DNA from: Caproicibacterium lactatifermentans
GTDB taxonomy: Bacteria > Bacillota > Clostridia > Oscillospirales > Acutalibacteraceae
Length of the DNA stretch: 64,000 bases
Assembly (NCBI RefSeq): GCF_013315815.1
Contig: NZ_CP046051.1
Coordinates: 434,001-498,000 of the forward strand
Direction of reading: 5' to 3'
A program made the translations under genes and the position numbers. Positions 43,878 through 52,583 of the stretch are shown here, piece by piece (the stretch's first letter is position 1; each line of letters opens with the position of its first letter). The notes under the pieces were generated by a model, which was given only the letters and a program-made list of their open reading frames with translations, ran no database searches and had not been told where the DNA came from.

Positions 43878-45005
43878 ATGGATGAAATAAAGTTCAATGA
43901 CCTTGGCGCCCAGTACCACGCGCTGAAAAAAGAGATTGACGCGGGGATTGCGGACGTTATTGCGGGTACACACTTCATTTCCGGTCCACAGATAGAGCAG
44001 CTGGAAAAGGAACTGTGCGCCTATACGGGCCGCCGGTACTGTGTGACCTGTGGCAACGGCACGGACGCACTGCGTATGCCGCTGATGGCCTGGGGCATAC
44101 AAGCAGGGGACGCCGTCTTTGTTCCTGCCTTCACGTTCTTTGCCAGCAGCGAGGTTGTCAGCCTGTGCGGCGGTACACCGGTCTTTGTGGACAGCCGCAC
44201 GGATACTTTTGACATGGACCCCGAGGACCTGAAAAAGAAAATCGCTGCCGTGAAGGCAGAGGGCAAGTTGATACCCCGCGCGGTCATTGCGGTGGACCTG
44301 TTCGGCCAGCCGGCACAGTTCCCGGAAATCGAAAAGATTGCCGCGGAAAATGGCCTGAAAGTGCTGGAAGATGGTGCGCAGGGTTTTGGCGGGCGCATTG
44401 GCGAAAAGTGCGCCTGCTCCTTCGGAGATGCCTCTGCCACCAGCTTTTTTCCGGCCAAGGCGCTGGGCTGTTACGGCGACGGCGGCGCTGTCTTTACGGA
44501 CGACCCGGAACTGTACAAGGTGCTCAAATCCATCCGTGTACATGGAAAGGGCAGCATGAAGTATGAAAATGTCCGTATCGGCGTAAATTCCCGTTTGGAC
44601 ACCCTGCAGGCGGCGATTCTGCTGCCAAAGCTGCACGCCTTTGATACCGAGAACACACATCGCATCCGTGCCGCCCAGCGTTACACGGATGCTTTGAAGG
44701 ACAAGTTCCAGACGCCAACCGTGCTGCCGGGTTACCACTCGAGCTTTGGGTACTATACCCTGCGCGCCGCGGACGAAGCGCAGCGCACCCGTGTGATGGA
44801 TGCCCTGAAGACAGCGGGCGTGCCGTCTATCATTTATTATCCCTGCCCGCTGCACCTGCAGAAGGTCTATGCGCCGCTGGGTTACAAGCCGGGCGACCTG
44901 CCGGTGGCAGAGAGCCTTGCGAAGACCGTCTTTAGTCTGCCGATGCACGGCTATATCACCGATGAAACCATCGATTACGTATGCGGTGTGCTGCAGAAGG
45001 CATAA
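43878..45005 (+). CDS. wbpE: WbpE-like UDP-3-keto-sugar aminotransferase
   Basis: A 375-residue DegT-family PLP enzyme, start MDEIKFNDLGAQYHALKKEI after AGGAGG. It has GNGTDALRMPLMAWGI, FTFFASSEVVSLCGGTPVFVD, LEDGAQGFGG and the PLP lysine in SFFPAKALGCYGDGGAVF. By family, WbpE transaminates UDP-3-keto-GlcNAcA at C3. An in-frame start 60 bases earlier overlaps wbpD and is less likely. Confidence 0.9.
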   Translation: MDEIKFNDLGAQYHALKKEIDAGIADVIAGTHFISGPQIEQLEKELCAYTGRRYCVTCGNGTDALRMPLMAWGIQAGDAVFVPAFTFFASSEVVSLCGGTPVFVDSRTDTFDMDPEDLKKKIAAVKAEGKLIPRAVIAVDLFGQPAQFPEIEKIAAENGLKVLEDGAQGFGGRIGEKCACSFGDASATSFFPAKALGCYGDGGAVFTDDPELYKVLKSIRVHGKGSMKYENVRIGVNSRLDTLQAAILLPKLHAFDTENTHRIRAAQRYTDALKDKFQTPTVLPGYHSSFGYYTLRAADEAQRTRVMDALKTAGVPSIIYYPCPLHLQKVYAPLGYKPGDLPVAESLAKTVFSLPMHGYITDETIDYVCGVLQKA

Positions 45006-45071
45006 GACAATCCTGTAAGAAAATTTGCATTTTATATAGTTCTTCAATTCTATCAAAAATGAGGGAAAATT

Positions 45072-46391
45072 ATGGCAAATGTAAAAGCAGACCTGCTTGA
45101 TAAAATTAACAGCAAAACCGCCAAGGTCGGTATTGTCGGCCTTGGGTATGTCGGCCTGCCACTGGCGGTTGAGTTTGCCCGCGCAGGGTACACCACCATT
45201 GGCTTCGATGTGCAGAAGAAAAAAGTGGATTCCGTCAACGCTGGTCACAACTATATTGGCGATATTGTCGGTGACACCCTGAAAAAAGAAGTAGAAACCG
45301 GCAAGCTGCGCGCTACCAGCGACTTCTCCTTTATTAAGGAAGTAGACGCAGTGGCCATTTGTGTGCCTACGCCGCTGGACGCTCATCAGCAGCCGGATAT
45401 CAGCTATGTGAAGAGCTCCACCGAAAGCGTTGCCGAGTATGTGCATCCCGGTATGGTTATCATTCTGGAAAGCACCACTTACCCGGGCACAACCGAGGAA
45501 CTGCTGAAGCCAATCCTTGAAAAATCCGGCCTGAAGTGCGGCGAGGATTTCTACCTTGCCTTCTCCCCGGAACGTGTGGACCCCGGCAACCAGCAGTATA
45601 AGACTAAGAATACACCGAAGGTCGTTGGCGGCATCGGCAAGGACGCCACAACTGTGGCGGCGTCCCTGTACCGCAACGTGCTGGAGGGCGGCGTGTATGA
45701 GGTCTCTTCTCCTGCTGTGGCAGAGATGGAGAAACTGCTGGAAAACACTTACCGCAATATCAACATCGGTCTGGCAAACGAAATGGCCATTATCTGCAAC
45801 CGTATGGGCATTAACGTCTGGGAAGTCATCGACGCGGCAAAGACCAAGCCGTACGGCTTCCAGGCATTCTATCCTGGCCCTGGCCTGGGCGGACACTGCA
45901 TTCCGCTGGACCCGTTTTACCTTTCCTGGAAGGCGCGTGAGTATGATTACCATACCCGCTTGATTGAAACTTCCGGTGAAATTAACACCTCCATGCCGGA
46001 ATATGTGGTGGACCGTGTTATGAAGGTCCTCAGCAAAAAGAAGGTTGCCCTAAACGGCGCCAAGGTCCTTGTACTGGGCGTTGCCTACAAGAACAATATT
46101 GACGACTGCCGTGAAAGCCCGGCCATCAACGTCATTTCAAACTTCATTAAGCAGGGCGCCAACACAACTTATTATGACCCCTATATTCCGCAGTACACCC
46201 ATAAGGGCGTTGTACACAAGAGTGAGCCGGCCCTGACCGACGATATGCTGCGCAATGCGGACATCGTGGTTATCTGCACCGCTCATTCCTGCTTCGATTA
46301 TGACCATATCCAGAAGACTGCAAAAGAAGTCTTCGATACCCGCAACGCCATGAAGGACGTAAAGGACCGCAGCAACATCGAGCTGCTGTAA
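45072..46391 (+). CDS. wbpA: UDP-N-acetylglucosamine 6-dehydrogenase (WbpA-like)
   Basis: A 439-residue UDP-sugar dehydrogenase oxidising C6 of UDP-GlcNAc to the uronic acid. Rossmann start VGIVGLGYVGLPLAVEFA, CVPTPLDAHQQPD, ESTTYPGTTEELL, AFSPERVDPGN and the active-site Cys in GPGLGGHCIPLDPFYL. The C-terminal domain shows LGVAYKNNIDDCRESPA. The Arg in SPERVDPGN is typical of HexNAc dehydrogenases. This is the pathway's first step. Confidence 0.93.
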   Translation: MANVKADLLDKINSKTAKVGIVGLGYVGLPLAVEFARAGYTTIGFDVQKKKVDSVNAGHNYIGDIVGDTLKKEVETGKLRATSDFSFIKEVDAVAICVPTPLDAHQQPDISYVKSSTESVAEYVHPGMVIILESTTYPGTTEELLKPILEKSGLKCGEDFYLAFSPERVDPGNQQYKTKNTPKVVGGIGKDATTVAASLYRNVLEGGVYEVSSPAVAEMEKLLENTYRNINIGLANEMAIICNRMGINVWEVIDAAKTKPYGFQAFYPGPGLGGHCIPLDPFYLSWKAREYDYHTRLIETSGEINTSMPEYVVDRVMKVLSKKKVALNGAKVLVLGVAYKNNIDDCRESPAINVISNFIKQGANTTYYDPYIPQYTHKGVVHKSEPALTDDMLRNADIVVICTAHSCFDYDHIQKTAKEVFDTRNAMKDVKDRSNIELL

Positions 46392-46485
46392 AATAAACAG
46401 GACAGCGCCGCCGTACACGGCGCTTTGGTTTTGCGCTTTTCCCACGGAAGAGCGCAAAATTTATGTAAAGGAGAGTTTTATCATT

Positions 46486-47586
46486 ATGGCTAAATTACGC
46501 TTTATGCTTATCGGCTGCGGCCGAATCAGCAAAAACCACATTGCGGCAGCTGCCGCCAACAAGGACACCATGACACTGGCCGTTGTGTGTGACGTTGTAC
46601 GCGCGCGCGCCGAGGAAAAGGCCGCCATGCTCAAGGAGCAGGCAGGCTATGAACCGCTGATTTATACAGACTATAAAAAAGCTTTGCAGGAGCAGGAAAT
46701 TGATGTATGCGCCATTGCAACCGAAAGCGGCTTCCACGCACAGATTGCACTGGAATGCATGGCACACGGCAAGCATGTCCTCACTGAAAAGCCCATGGCG
46801 CTTTCCACCGCGGACGCTGAAAAGATGATTTCCACCGCGGAAGCAAAAGGCCTGACGCTGGGCGTCTGCCACCAGAACCGCTTCAACGCACCTATCCAGC
46901 AGCTGCACGCCGCACTGGACGCGGGCCGCTTCGGCAAGCTGGTCAGCGGCACAGCACGCATTCTTTGGAACCGCAATATGTCCTACTATCAGCAGGCACC
47001 GTGGCGCGGCACATGGGCACAGGACGGCGGCACACTGATGAACCAGTGCATTCACAATATTGATTTGCTGCAGTGGAGCCTCGGTGGTGAGCCGGACACG
47101 GTGATGGCTATGACCGGCAACTACCTGCGTGATATCCAGGCGGAAGATTTTGGCGCTGTCCTCATTCGCTTTAAGAACGGGGCCATCGGCATTGTAGAGG
47201 GCACCGCCTGTGTATACCCGAAGAACTTGGAAGAAACGCTCTCCGTTTTTGGTGAAACCGGCTGTGCCGTTATCGGCGGACTGGCTGTGAACCGTATTGA
47301 AACTTGGAATTTTGCAGAGCCTGCCCCGCAGGACGAGGTCGTTAAGACTTTGGTCGGCAAGGACCCGAAGGATGTATACGGCAGCGGCCATAATGCCCTT
47401 TACGCAAACTATATTCACGCGGTCAACACGCACACCCGTCCGCTGGTTTCCGGCTACGAGGGCATTAAAGCACTGAAGATTATCCTGGCTGCTTATCAAA
47501 GCCAGAAGACAGGCAAAGCGGTTAAGTTTGACGGCCTGTCCTTTGCCACCACAGATATGTGCAGCGAAGACGTGAAAGTACGCTGA
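46486..47586 (+). CDS. wbpB: WbpB-like NAD-dependent sugar 3-dehydrogenase (Gfo/Idh/MocA)
   Basis: A 366-residue oxidoreductase with Rossmann motif IGCGRISKNHIAAA, the family lysine in HVLTEKPMALS, and GGTLMNQCIHNIDLLQW with the catalytic His region. By position and family it matches WbpB, oxidising C3 of UDP-GlcNAcA to the 3-keto form used by WbpE. Start follows AAAGGAGAG. Confidence 0.88.
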   Translation: MAKLRFMLIGCGRISKNHIAAAAANKDTMTLAVVCDVVRARAEEKAAMLKEQAGYEPLIYTDYKKALQEQEIDVCAIATESGFHAQIALECMAHGKHVLTEKPMALSTADAEKMISTAEAKGLTLGVCHQNRFNAPIQQLHAALDAGRFGKLVSGTARILWNRNMSYYQQAPWRGTWAQDGGTLMNQCIHNIDLLQWSLGGEPDTVMAMTGNYLRDIQAEDFGAVLIRFKNGAIGIVEGTACVYPKNLEETLSVFGETGCAVIGGLAVNRIETWNFAEPAPQDEVVKTLVGKDPKDVYGSGHNALYANYIHAVNTHTRPLVSGYEGIKALKIILAAYQSQKTGKAVKFDGLSFATTDMCSEDVKVR

Positions 47587-47617
47587 GGCAAACCAGTAAA
47601 GGAGGCCCAAACAGACA

Positions 47618-48700
47618 ATGAAAGTGGTTACAGTAGTCGGTGCCCGGCCGCAGTTTATTAAGGCCAGTGTGGTTTCCGCCGCGCTGGCACCCCTGTGCCA
47701 GGAAGTTCTGGTGCATACCGGACAGCATTATGATAAAAATATGTCTGCAGTCTTTTTTGAAGAACTGCAGATTCCACACCCAGCCTATAATTTGGGTGTC
47801 GGCAGTGGCACCCACGGCCGCCAGACCGGCGAAATGTTGATTGGCATTGAGCAGGTGCTTTTTAAGGAAAAACCAGATGTCATGCTGGTGTACGGCGATA
47901 CCAATTCCACACTGGCGGGCGCGCTGGCCGCCAGCAAGCTGCACATCCCGGTGGCACACGTCGAAGCAGGCCTGCGTTCCTACAATCGGCGTATGCCGGA
48001 AGAGCAGAACCGTGTTTTGACGGACCACATTTCCACCCAGCTGTTCTGCCCAACGCAGACGGCTTGGCAGAATCTTCAGAAAGAGGGCATTACCGAGGGC
48101 GTTTCGGTTTCCGGCGATGTTATGCTGGACAGTGTCCTGCACTTCCGCAAGGTCGCAATGGATAACCCCGAAAAGCGAAAAATTCATGAACAGCTGGGCA
48201 TTGAACCCAAACACTACCGTTTGGCAACTTTGCATCGTGCGGAAACAACGGACGGCGGTCTGCCCGCTATTGAGCGTATTTTTGACGCGTTTGAACAGCT
48301 GCCGCAGCGTGTGGTAATTCCGATTCACCCGCGTACCCGTTCACTGGCCGAACAGGCCCTTGCAGACCGCGGTTACCGGAACATTCAGCTGATTGACCCG
48401 GTCGGCTATTTGGAGATGCTGCTGCTGACCAATGGTGCCTGTCAGGTGCTGACCGATAGTGGCGGACTGCAGAAAGAGGCATGGTTTATGGAGGTGCCTT
48501 GTGTCACGCTGCGCAGCGAAACAGAATGGGTGGAAACCCTTGTCGGCGGCTGGAACGTGCTGGCAAAGCTGACGACTGAGGACATTCTGAGCAAAGCGTT
48601 GAACACAGTGCCGGACCCGGCCGCGCGTGCTGCACAGCCCTTCGGTGACGGACATGCCAGCGAGCGGATTGCCCGCGCTGTCTGCGGGCGGGAAGGGTGA
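47618..48700 (+). CDS. wbpI: UDP-sugar 2-epimerase (WbpI/WecB-like)
   Basis: A 360-residue non-hydrolysing UDP-GlcNAc 2-epimerase family protein: VVGARPQFIKASVVS, HTGQHYDKNMS, VYGDTNSTLAGALAA, HVEAGLRS, DSGGLQKEA. The C-terminal LRSETEWVETLVGGWN resembles WbpI-type enzymes more than WecB. In this context it would epimerise UDP-GlcNAc(3NAc)A to UDP-ManNAc(3NAc)A. Its end overlaps the ribosome site of the next gene. Confidence 0.88.
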   Translation: MKVVTVVGARPQFIKASVVSAALAPLCQEVLVHTGQHYDKNMSAVFFEELQIPHPAYNLGVGSGTHGRQTGEMLIGIEQVLFKEKPDVMLVYGDTNSTLAGALAASKLHIPVAHVEAGLRSYNRRMPEEQNRVLTDHISTQLFCPTQTAWQNLQKEGITEGVSVSGDVMLDSVLHFRKVAMDNPEKRKIHEQLGIEPKHYRLATLHRAETTDGGLPAIERIFDAFEQLPQRVVIPIHPRTRSLAEQALADRGYRNIQLIDPVGYLEMLLLTNGACQVLTDSGGLQKEAWFMEVPCVTLRSETEWVETLVGGWNVLAKLTTEDILSKALNTVPDPAARAAQPFGDGHASERIARAVCGREG

Positions 48701-48708
48701 GTTCCCCG

Positions 48709-49944
48709 ATGAATATCATTTACCTGGAACATTACGCGGGTTCCCCGAAATTCGGTATGGAGTTTCGTCCCTATTTTATGGCACAGCGCTGGGTGGCGGC
48801 CGGTCATACCGTGACCATTGTCGCCAGTTCCTACAGCCACCTGCGTACCAAAAATCCGGACATGAAGGGACGGCCGTATCTTATAGAAATGGAGAACGGC
48901 ATTCGCTGGTTTTGGATTGCTGGACCGTCGTATGAAGGCAATGGTGTGGGCCGTATCCGCAATATTCTTTCCTTCCTGCACGGCGTAAAAAAATACCAGA
49001 GCGAAATCTGCGCGGTGGGGAAACCGGACGTTATCATTGCGTCCAGTACCTATCCGCTGGACATTTATCCGGCAGTATCTATCGCAAAACGCTTTCATGC
49101 GGAGGTCATTTATGAAGTACATGACCTGTGGCCTTTAAGCCCTATGGAGCTGGGACACATGAGTGCGCACCACCCGTTCATCATGGTTATGCAGCATGCG
49201 GAAAACAAATGCTGCCGGTCGGCGGACGCAATCGTCAGCCTGCTGCCGTGTTCCAAAGAGCACTTTGTGGAACACGGCATGGCGCCGGAAAAATTCTATT
49301 GTATCCCCAACGGCATCGTCAAGGCGGATTGGGAAAAGCCGCTGCCGGAACACCCTGTGTACGAGCAGCAGCTGAAGCGCTGGCATGAAGAGGGCTGGTT
49401 TCTCATTGCGTACACCGGTGCGCATGGTGTTGCCAATGCGCTGGACAGCTTTGTGGAAGCGGGCGAAAAGCTAAAAGGCAAAAAAATCAAGCTGCTGCTG
49501 ATTGGCCCCGGCCCAGAGCGCGAGCGTCTGAAAAAAAAGGCTGCTTCGCTGGAAAACGTGGACCTGCTGGAGCCGGTAGGACGTACCCAGGTGCCAGAGC
49601 TGCTGGCACAGATGGACGCACTGTATGTCGGATTGCAGCGGCAGCCGCTGTTCCGCTTCGGCATTTCGCCGAACAAGCTGATGGATTATATGATGGCGGG
49701 CAAGCCGGTTATCTTTGCCATTGAGGCCGGCAATGATATGGTCGCCGAGGCCGGGTGCGGCATATCGGTTCCGCCGGAGGACAGCACGGCAATCGCCGAT
49801 GCCGCCGAAAAGCTAGCGGTTACGCCGAAAGAGGAGCTTGCCGCTATGGGTGCCCGCGGTCATGCCTATATTTTAAAGTATCACGAGTATGACGCGCTGG
49901 CAAAACAGTTTTTGGACGTTATGCAGGAACATCTGAAAAAATAA
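48709..49944 (+). CDS. Family-4-type glycosyltransferase (WbuB-like)
   Basis: A 411-residue GT-B glycosyltransferase. N-terminal NIIYLEHYAGSPKFGMEFRPY is typical of WbuB-like transferases; the C-terminal donor domain has YTGAHGVANALDSFVEA, LLLIGPGPERERLKKKA and FGISPNKLMDYMMAGKPVIFA. It is the last gene of the cluster, so it may transfer the diacetamido-uronic acid. ATG 48709 preferred; the GTG at 48697 overlaps its own ribosome site. Confidence 0.92.
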   Translation: MNIIYLEHYAGSPKFGMEFRPYFMAQRWVAAGHTVTIVASSYSHLRTKNPDMKGRPYLIEMENGIRWFWIAGPSYEGNGVGRIRNILSFLHGVKKYQSEICAVGKPDVIIASSTYPLDIYPAVSIAKRFHAEVIYEVHDLWPLSPMELGHMSAHHPFIMVMQHAENKCCRSADAIVSLLPCSKEHFVEHGMAPEKFYCIPNGIVKADWEKPLPEHPVYEQQLKRWHEEGWFLIAYTGAHGVANALDSFVEAGEKLKGKKIKLLLIGPGPERERLKKKAASLENVDLLEPVGRTQVPELLAQMDALYVGLQRQPLFRFGISPNKLMDYMMAGKPVIFAIEAGNDMVAEAGCGISVPPEDSTAIADAAEKLAVTPKEELAAMGARGHAYILKYHEYDALAKQFLDVMQEHLKK

Positions 49945-49951
49945 AAGACAG

Positions 49952-50003
49952 AAAAGCCCATATCCGCCGGAACATTGTTTTCCGACAGGTACGGGCTTTT
50001 TTA
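49952..50003 (+). terminator. Intrinsic terminator of the wbp-like cluster
   Basis: AAAGCCC...CCG...CGG pairs with CCG...GG...GGGCTTT, then TTTTA; some internal mismatches. Confidence 0.75.
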
Positions 50004-50070
50004 CGGATTACAGTGTCGGACGGCCGTGGACCGATACTGTCATTGGCAGGAATTTTCTGTGGAATGGCAA

Positions 50071-50436
50071 TTATTCTTCTTCACAGCAGCAATGGCACTC
50101 TTCCGGACGGCAGCAGTGGTGGCAAAAAATGGACGGGTCTCCGGCACAAGCGCGGGTGGAGTAAGTGACAGGAATTTTTACACAGATTTTCTGGCAGATA
50201 AGAAATTCACACAGATGAGTGCAGCGGTTTTCATGGCAGAGAACGGTGGGGTCCCCACAGCATTCTGTTTCTACACGGCCAATTTGTGTATGGGGTTTCA
50301 GTGCGACTGGCAGGCTGACTTCGACCGTGTGGCGGCCGACTGTCTGGCAGGAACCGGAGGGACGTATTACAGGCGGCAGCGGTGGATCATGGGTCTGGCT
50401 GCTCCAGGTATCGCCGCTTTCATAAGTGGTTTTCAT
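50071..50436 (-). CDS. Cysteine-rich protein, possibly spore or envelope associated
   Basis: A 121-residue protein with about 16 Cys. Residues 35-95 read like a beta domain (EVSLPVALKPHTQIGRVETE, CQKICVKIPVTYS) and the C-terminus is CHHCCRPEECHCCCEEE. GAGGAGG lies about 10 bases before its ATG. The pattern recalls SPOCS/DUF3794-like sporulation proteins, but this is only a resemblance. Single gene convergent with the wbp cluster. Confidence 0.7.
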   Translation of the reverse strand: MKTTYESGDTWSSQTHDPPLPPVIRPSGSCQTVGRHTVEVSLPVALKPHTQIGRVETECCGDPTVLCHENRCTHLCEFLICQKICVKIPVTYSTRACAGDPSIFCHHCCRPEECHCCCEEE

Positions 50437-50534
50437 CGATTCATTTCCTCCTCAAAATCTATCAGCAGGGGTACAAAAATTTTTTAATTGTGTACACTCC
50501 ATAATATGCGCCGGCAGGCCGGATGTCACCGGCA

Positions 50535-50583
50535 GAAAAAAGGCATTTTCACTGTACATCTGTACAGCGAAAATGCCTTTTTA
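50535..50583 (-). terminator. Strong bidirectional terminator
   Basis: AAAAAGGCATTTTC / GAAAATGCCTTTTT with an inner CTGTACA/TGTACAG stem; A- and T-tracts on both sides. It ends the minus-strand operon that finishes with the nitroreductase. Confidence 0.9.
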
Positions 50584-50616
50584 TAGATTTGATTTTAGGA
50601 AAGACGTATCGGAAAT

Positions 50617-51279
50617 TTACCAGCGGCAGTGTTCACGTCCGGCACCTGCCGCAAAGTGGTAGCGCACGATGCCGAGGTCAATGTCGGAGTAGAATCCGCC
50701 GTTGGAGGCAACGTCAGCTTTGCCATTTGTTAGGGTGAAGCAGAATTTTTGCCGGTTCAGCGCGGTAGGCGCCAGCATGGCAGCCTCCATACCGGCATGG
50801 AACCAGTCCGGCATGGGTCCCTCAACCTTGCAGAGTTCCTGCATGGGTTTGCTTTTGTGGGGAACACCCTGTGTTTTTCCGTAACCGATGGGAATAACAC
50901 AGACCAGTTTTTCACCGGGTACTACCTTGGCAGCACACTTGGATTTGCGGAATGAAGCGGCCACTCAGCAGCTGTTTAATCCCAGCTGCTGAGCTTTTAG
51001 GACCAGTCGTTCCCCATAATATCCGGCAAGCTCACCAAGGTCAAAAGATACTTTGCCGACCATCCCGAGATAGTTGGTTACACCGGAAAAGTTACCAAAA
51101 CGGGCGGTCAGCCCGCCAAATGCTTCCGGTTCATCTGTAATCAGCTGGATGTGCAGCCCACTTTCGCGGTTGCAGGTATCCACTTCAATCTGCAGCTGTT
51201 CCAGAATACTGCTGCTTATTTTCCGGTCTGTATAGCTGCGCACGGCGTGCCGCGCGCGGATTGCTTCTGCCAAATTCAT
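50617..51279 (-). pseudogene. Nitroreductase-family gene interrupted by an in-frame TGA
   Basis: One continuous frame of 221 codons apart from a TGA at 50967-50965. The first part (104 residues) begins MNLAEAIRARHAVRSYTDRKI, the nitroreductase FMN-binding start, and ends KAQQLGLNSC; the second resumes VAASFRKSKCAAKVV and contains GYGKTQGVPHKSKP and the C-terminal MLAPTALNRQKF region. Family members usually have Trp directly after the Cys (GLxxCW), so TGG to TGA is the simplest explanation. Either a recent nonsense mutation or a base error. Confidence 0.85.
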
Positions 51280-51289
51280 ATTTTTTCTG

Positions 51290-52120
51290 TCAATCCTTCT
51301 GTGAATCCTTATTTTTAAATATGTCTTTTGTATGATGAGAAAGTACCTGCTGGTATAGTGACGGAATGACTGCTGCAGCCTGCGGCGGCAATAGGCGGGA
51401 CAAAAAGCAGGCAGGCCCGTACAGCGGCGGGGAAAAAATCAGCAGTTTTCCCGCCTGCATTCCGCGGAAAGCGGCCAGTGCCACCCGGCGAGGATTCGCC
51501 GCGAAAGACGCGTCCTGCCGTCCGGCAGCTGCGGAAAAGCCGGTCTTTGTCGGGCCGGGGCACAGAACACTCACACTCACCGGCGTGTACCTTAGCTCCG
51601 CCCACAGCGTTTCGCCGAACTGCAGGTCATACGCTTTGGTGGCGCTGTATACAGCGAAGCAGGGGTCCGGCGCAAAGGCGCTGGTAGAGGCGGTAATCAA
51701 AATTCTGCCGCGGCCGCGCCAGACCATATCTGCCGCAAAAAGACGTGTCAGCAGTGTGGTGCTGGTTACGTTCAGCGCAATGGTGTCGGCCATTCCCTGT
51801 ATATCCGCCTCAATGACTTCCTGATGGCGGGCACTGCCAGCGTTGCTGACCAACTGGTCCACAACGATTCCTTTTTCCTGTAAGGTGTCATATACCTGCT
51901 GAGCTGCTTCCGCTTTGGAAAGGTCGGCTGGCAACACTTCAACAGTGACGTGAAAAGTTTGCCGCAAAAGCTGCGCCAGCTGTTCCAGCCGGCTTTGTGT
52001 GCGCGCGGTCAGTACCAGCCGAAAACCGTGTGCGGCAAACAGGATTGCCAGTTCTCGGCCGATGCCGGACGACGCGCCGGTAATCAGGACCGTCTGTTTT
52101 GGTCCCAGTTCCCGCCGCAT
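51290..52120 (-). CDS. Short-chain dehydrogenase/reductase
   Basis: A 276-residue SDR. The cofactor motif is ITGASSGIGRELA, with DLSKAEAA, VSNAGSARH and the catalytic Ser...YSATK (ITASTSAF, then YSATKAYD). The TARTQSRLEQLA segment suggests NADP. It is adjacent to the flavodoxin gene without a gap. Substrate unknown. Confidence 0.92.
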   Translation of the reverse strand: MRRELGPKQTVLITGASSGIGRELAILFAAHGFRLVLTARTQSRLEQLAQLLRQTFHVTVEVLPADLSKAEAAQQVYDTLQEKGIVVDQLVSNAGSARHQEVIEADIQGMADTIALNVTSTTLLTRLFAADMVWRGRGRILITASTSAFAPDPCFAVYSATKAYDLQFGETLWAELRYTPVSVSVLCPGPTKTGFSAAAGRQDASFAANPRRVALAAFRGMQAGKLLIFSPPLYGPACFLSRLLPPQAAAVIPSLYQQVLSHHTKDIFKNKDSQKD

Positions 52121-52537
52121 TCAGCCGGACACCAGTACGGAGCGGGCGAAAGCTTTCATACGGGCAAGGTCCTCCTCGTCCGGGTGGGTGCGGTGCAGAA
52201 AGTGGAAGCGGCCGCGGCAGTGAAATTCCCGGCGGTCCAGCGGAATATTTCGGGCAGCAAGCAGCTTTTCCACCGTCTGATAGGTGGAAGTGGGCAGTGC
52301 CGCTGTACTAAAATTGACTACCTTTTTTACTTGTGTGCTGTCAAGGGAGGCAATAAACTGTTTCACTTCCCGGTCTACGGTGCCGGCATAAACGGAGCTG
52401 CCGAGGAACAACAGGTCCGCCGGTTCGGTCAGCGGGGTGGATACCGGCAGGGCAGGCACGCCGGCCACCTCCGCCGCGGCTTCCGCCAGCTTTTTGGTAT
52501 TCCCGCTTTTGGTGTAATAACGAATTGCGATATTCAT
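52121..52537 (-). CDS. Flavodoxin-like protein
   Basis: A 138-residue protein with the FMN phosphate loop YYTKSGNTKKLAEA at the N-terminus, LLFLGSSVYAGTVDREVKQFI and a short C-terminal half. Likely a small electron carrier or NADPH:quinone-type flavodoxin. First of a three-gene minus-strand run with the SDR and the broken nitroreductase, all redox-related. Confidence 0.9.
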   Translation of the reverse strand: MNIAIRYYTKSGNTKKLAEAAAEVAGVPALPVSTPLTEPADLLFLGSSVYAGTVDREVKQFIASLDSTQVKKVVNFSTAALPTSTYQTVEKLLAARNIPLDRREFHCRGRFHFLHRTHPDEEDLARMKAFARSVLVSG

Positions 52538-52583
52538 GATAGGGAACCCCCCTTTTTACACAGAGATGTGTGCAGTCTGCAAC

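Noticed and set aside
50960..50970. Selenocysteine at the nitroreductase TGA
   Set aside because: The family normally has Trp here, not a redox Cys, and no clear SECIS-like hairpin directly follows.
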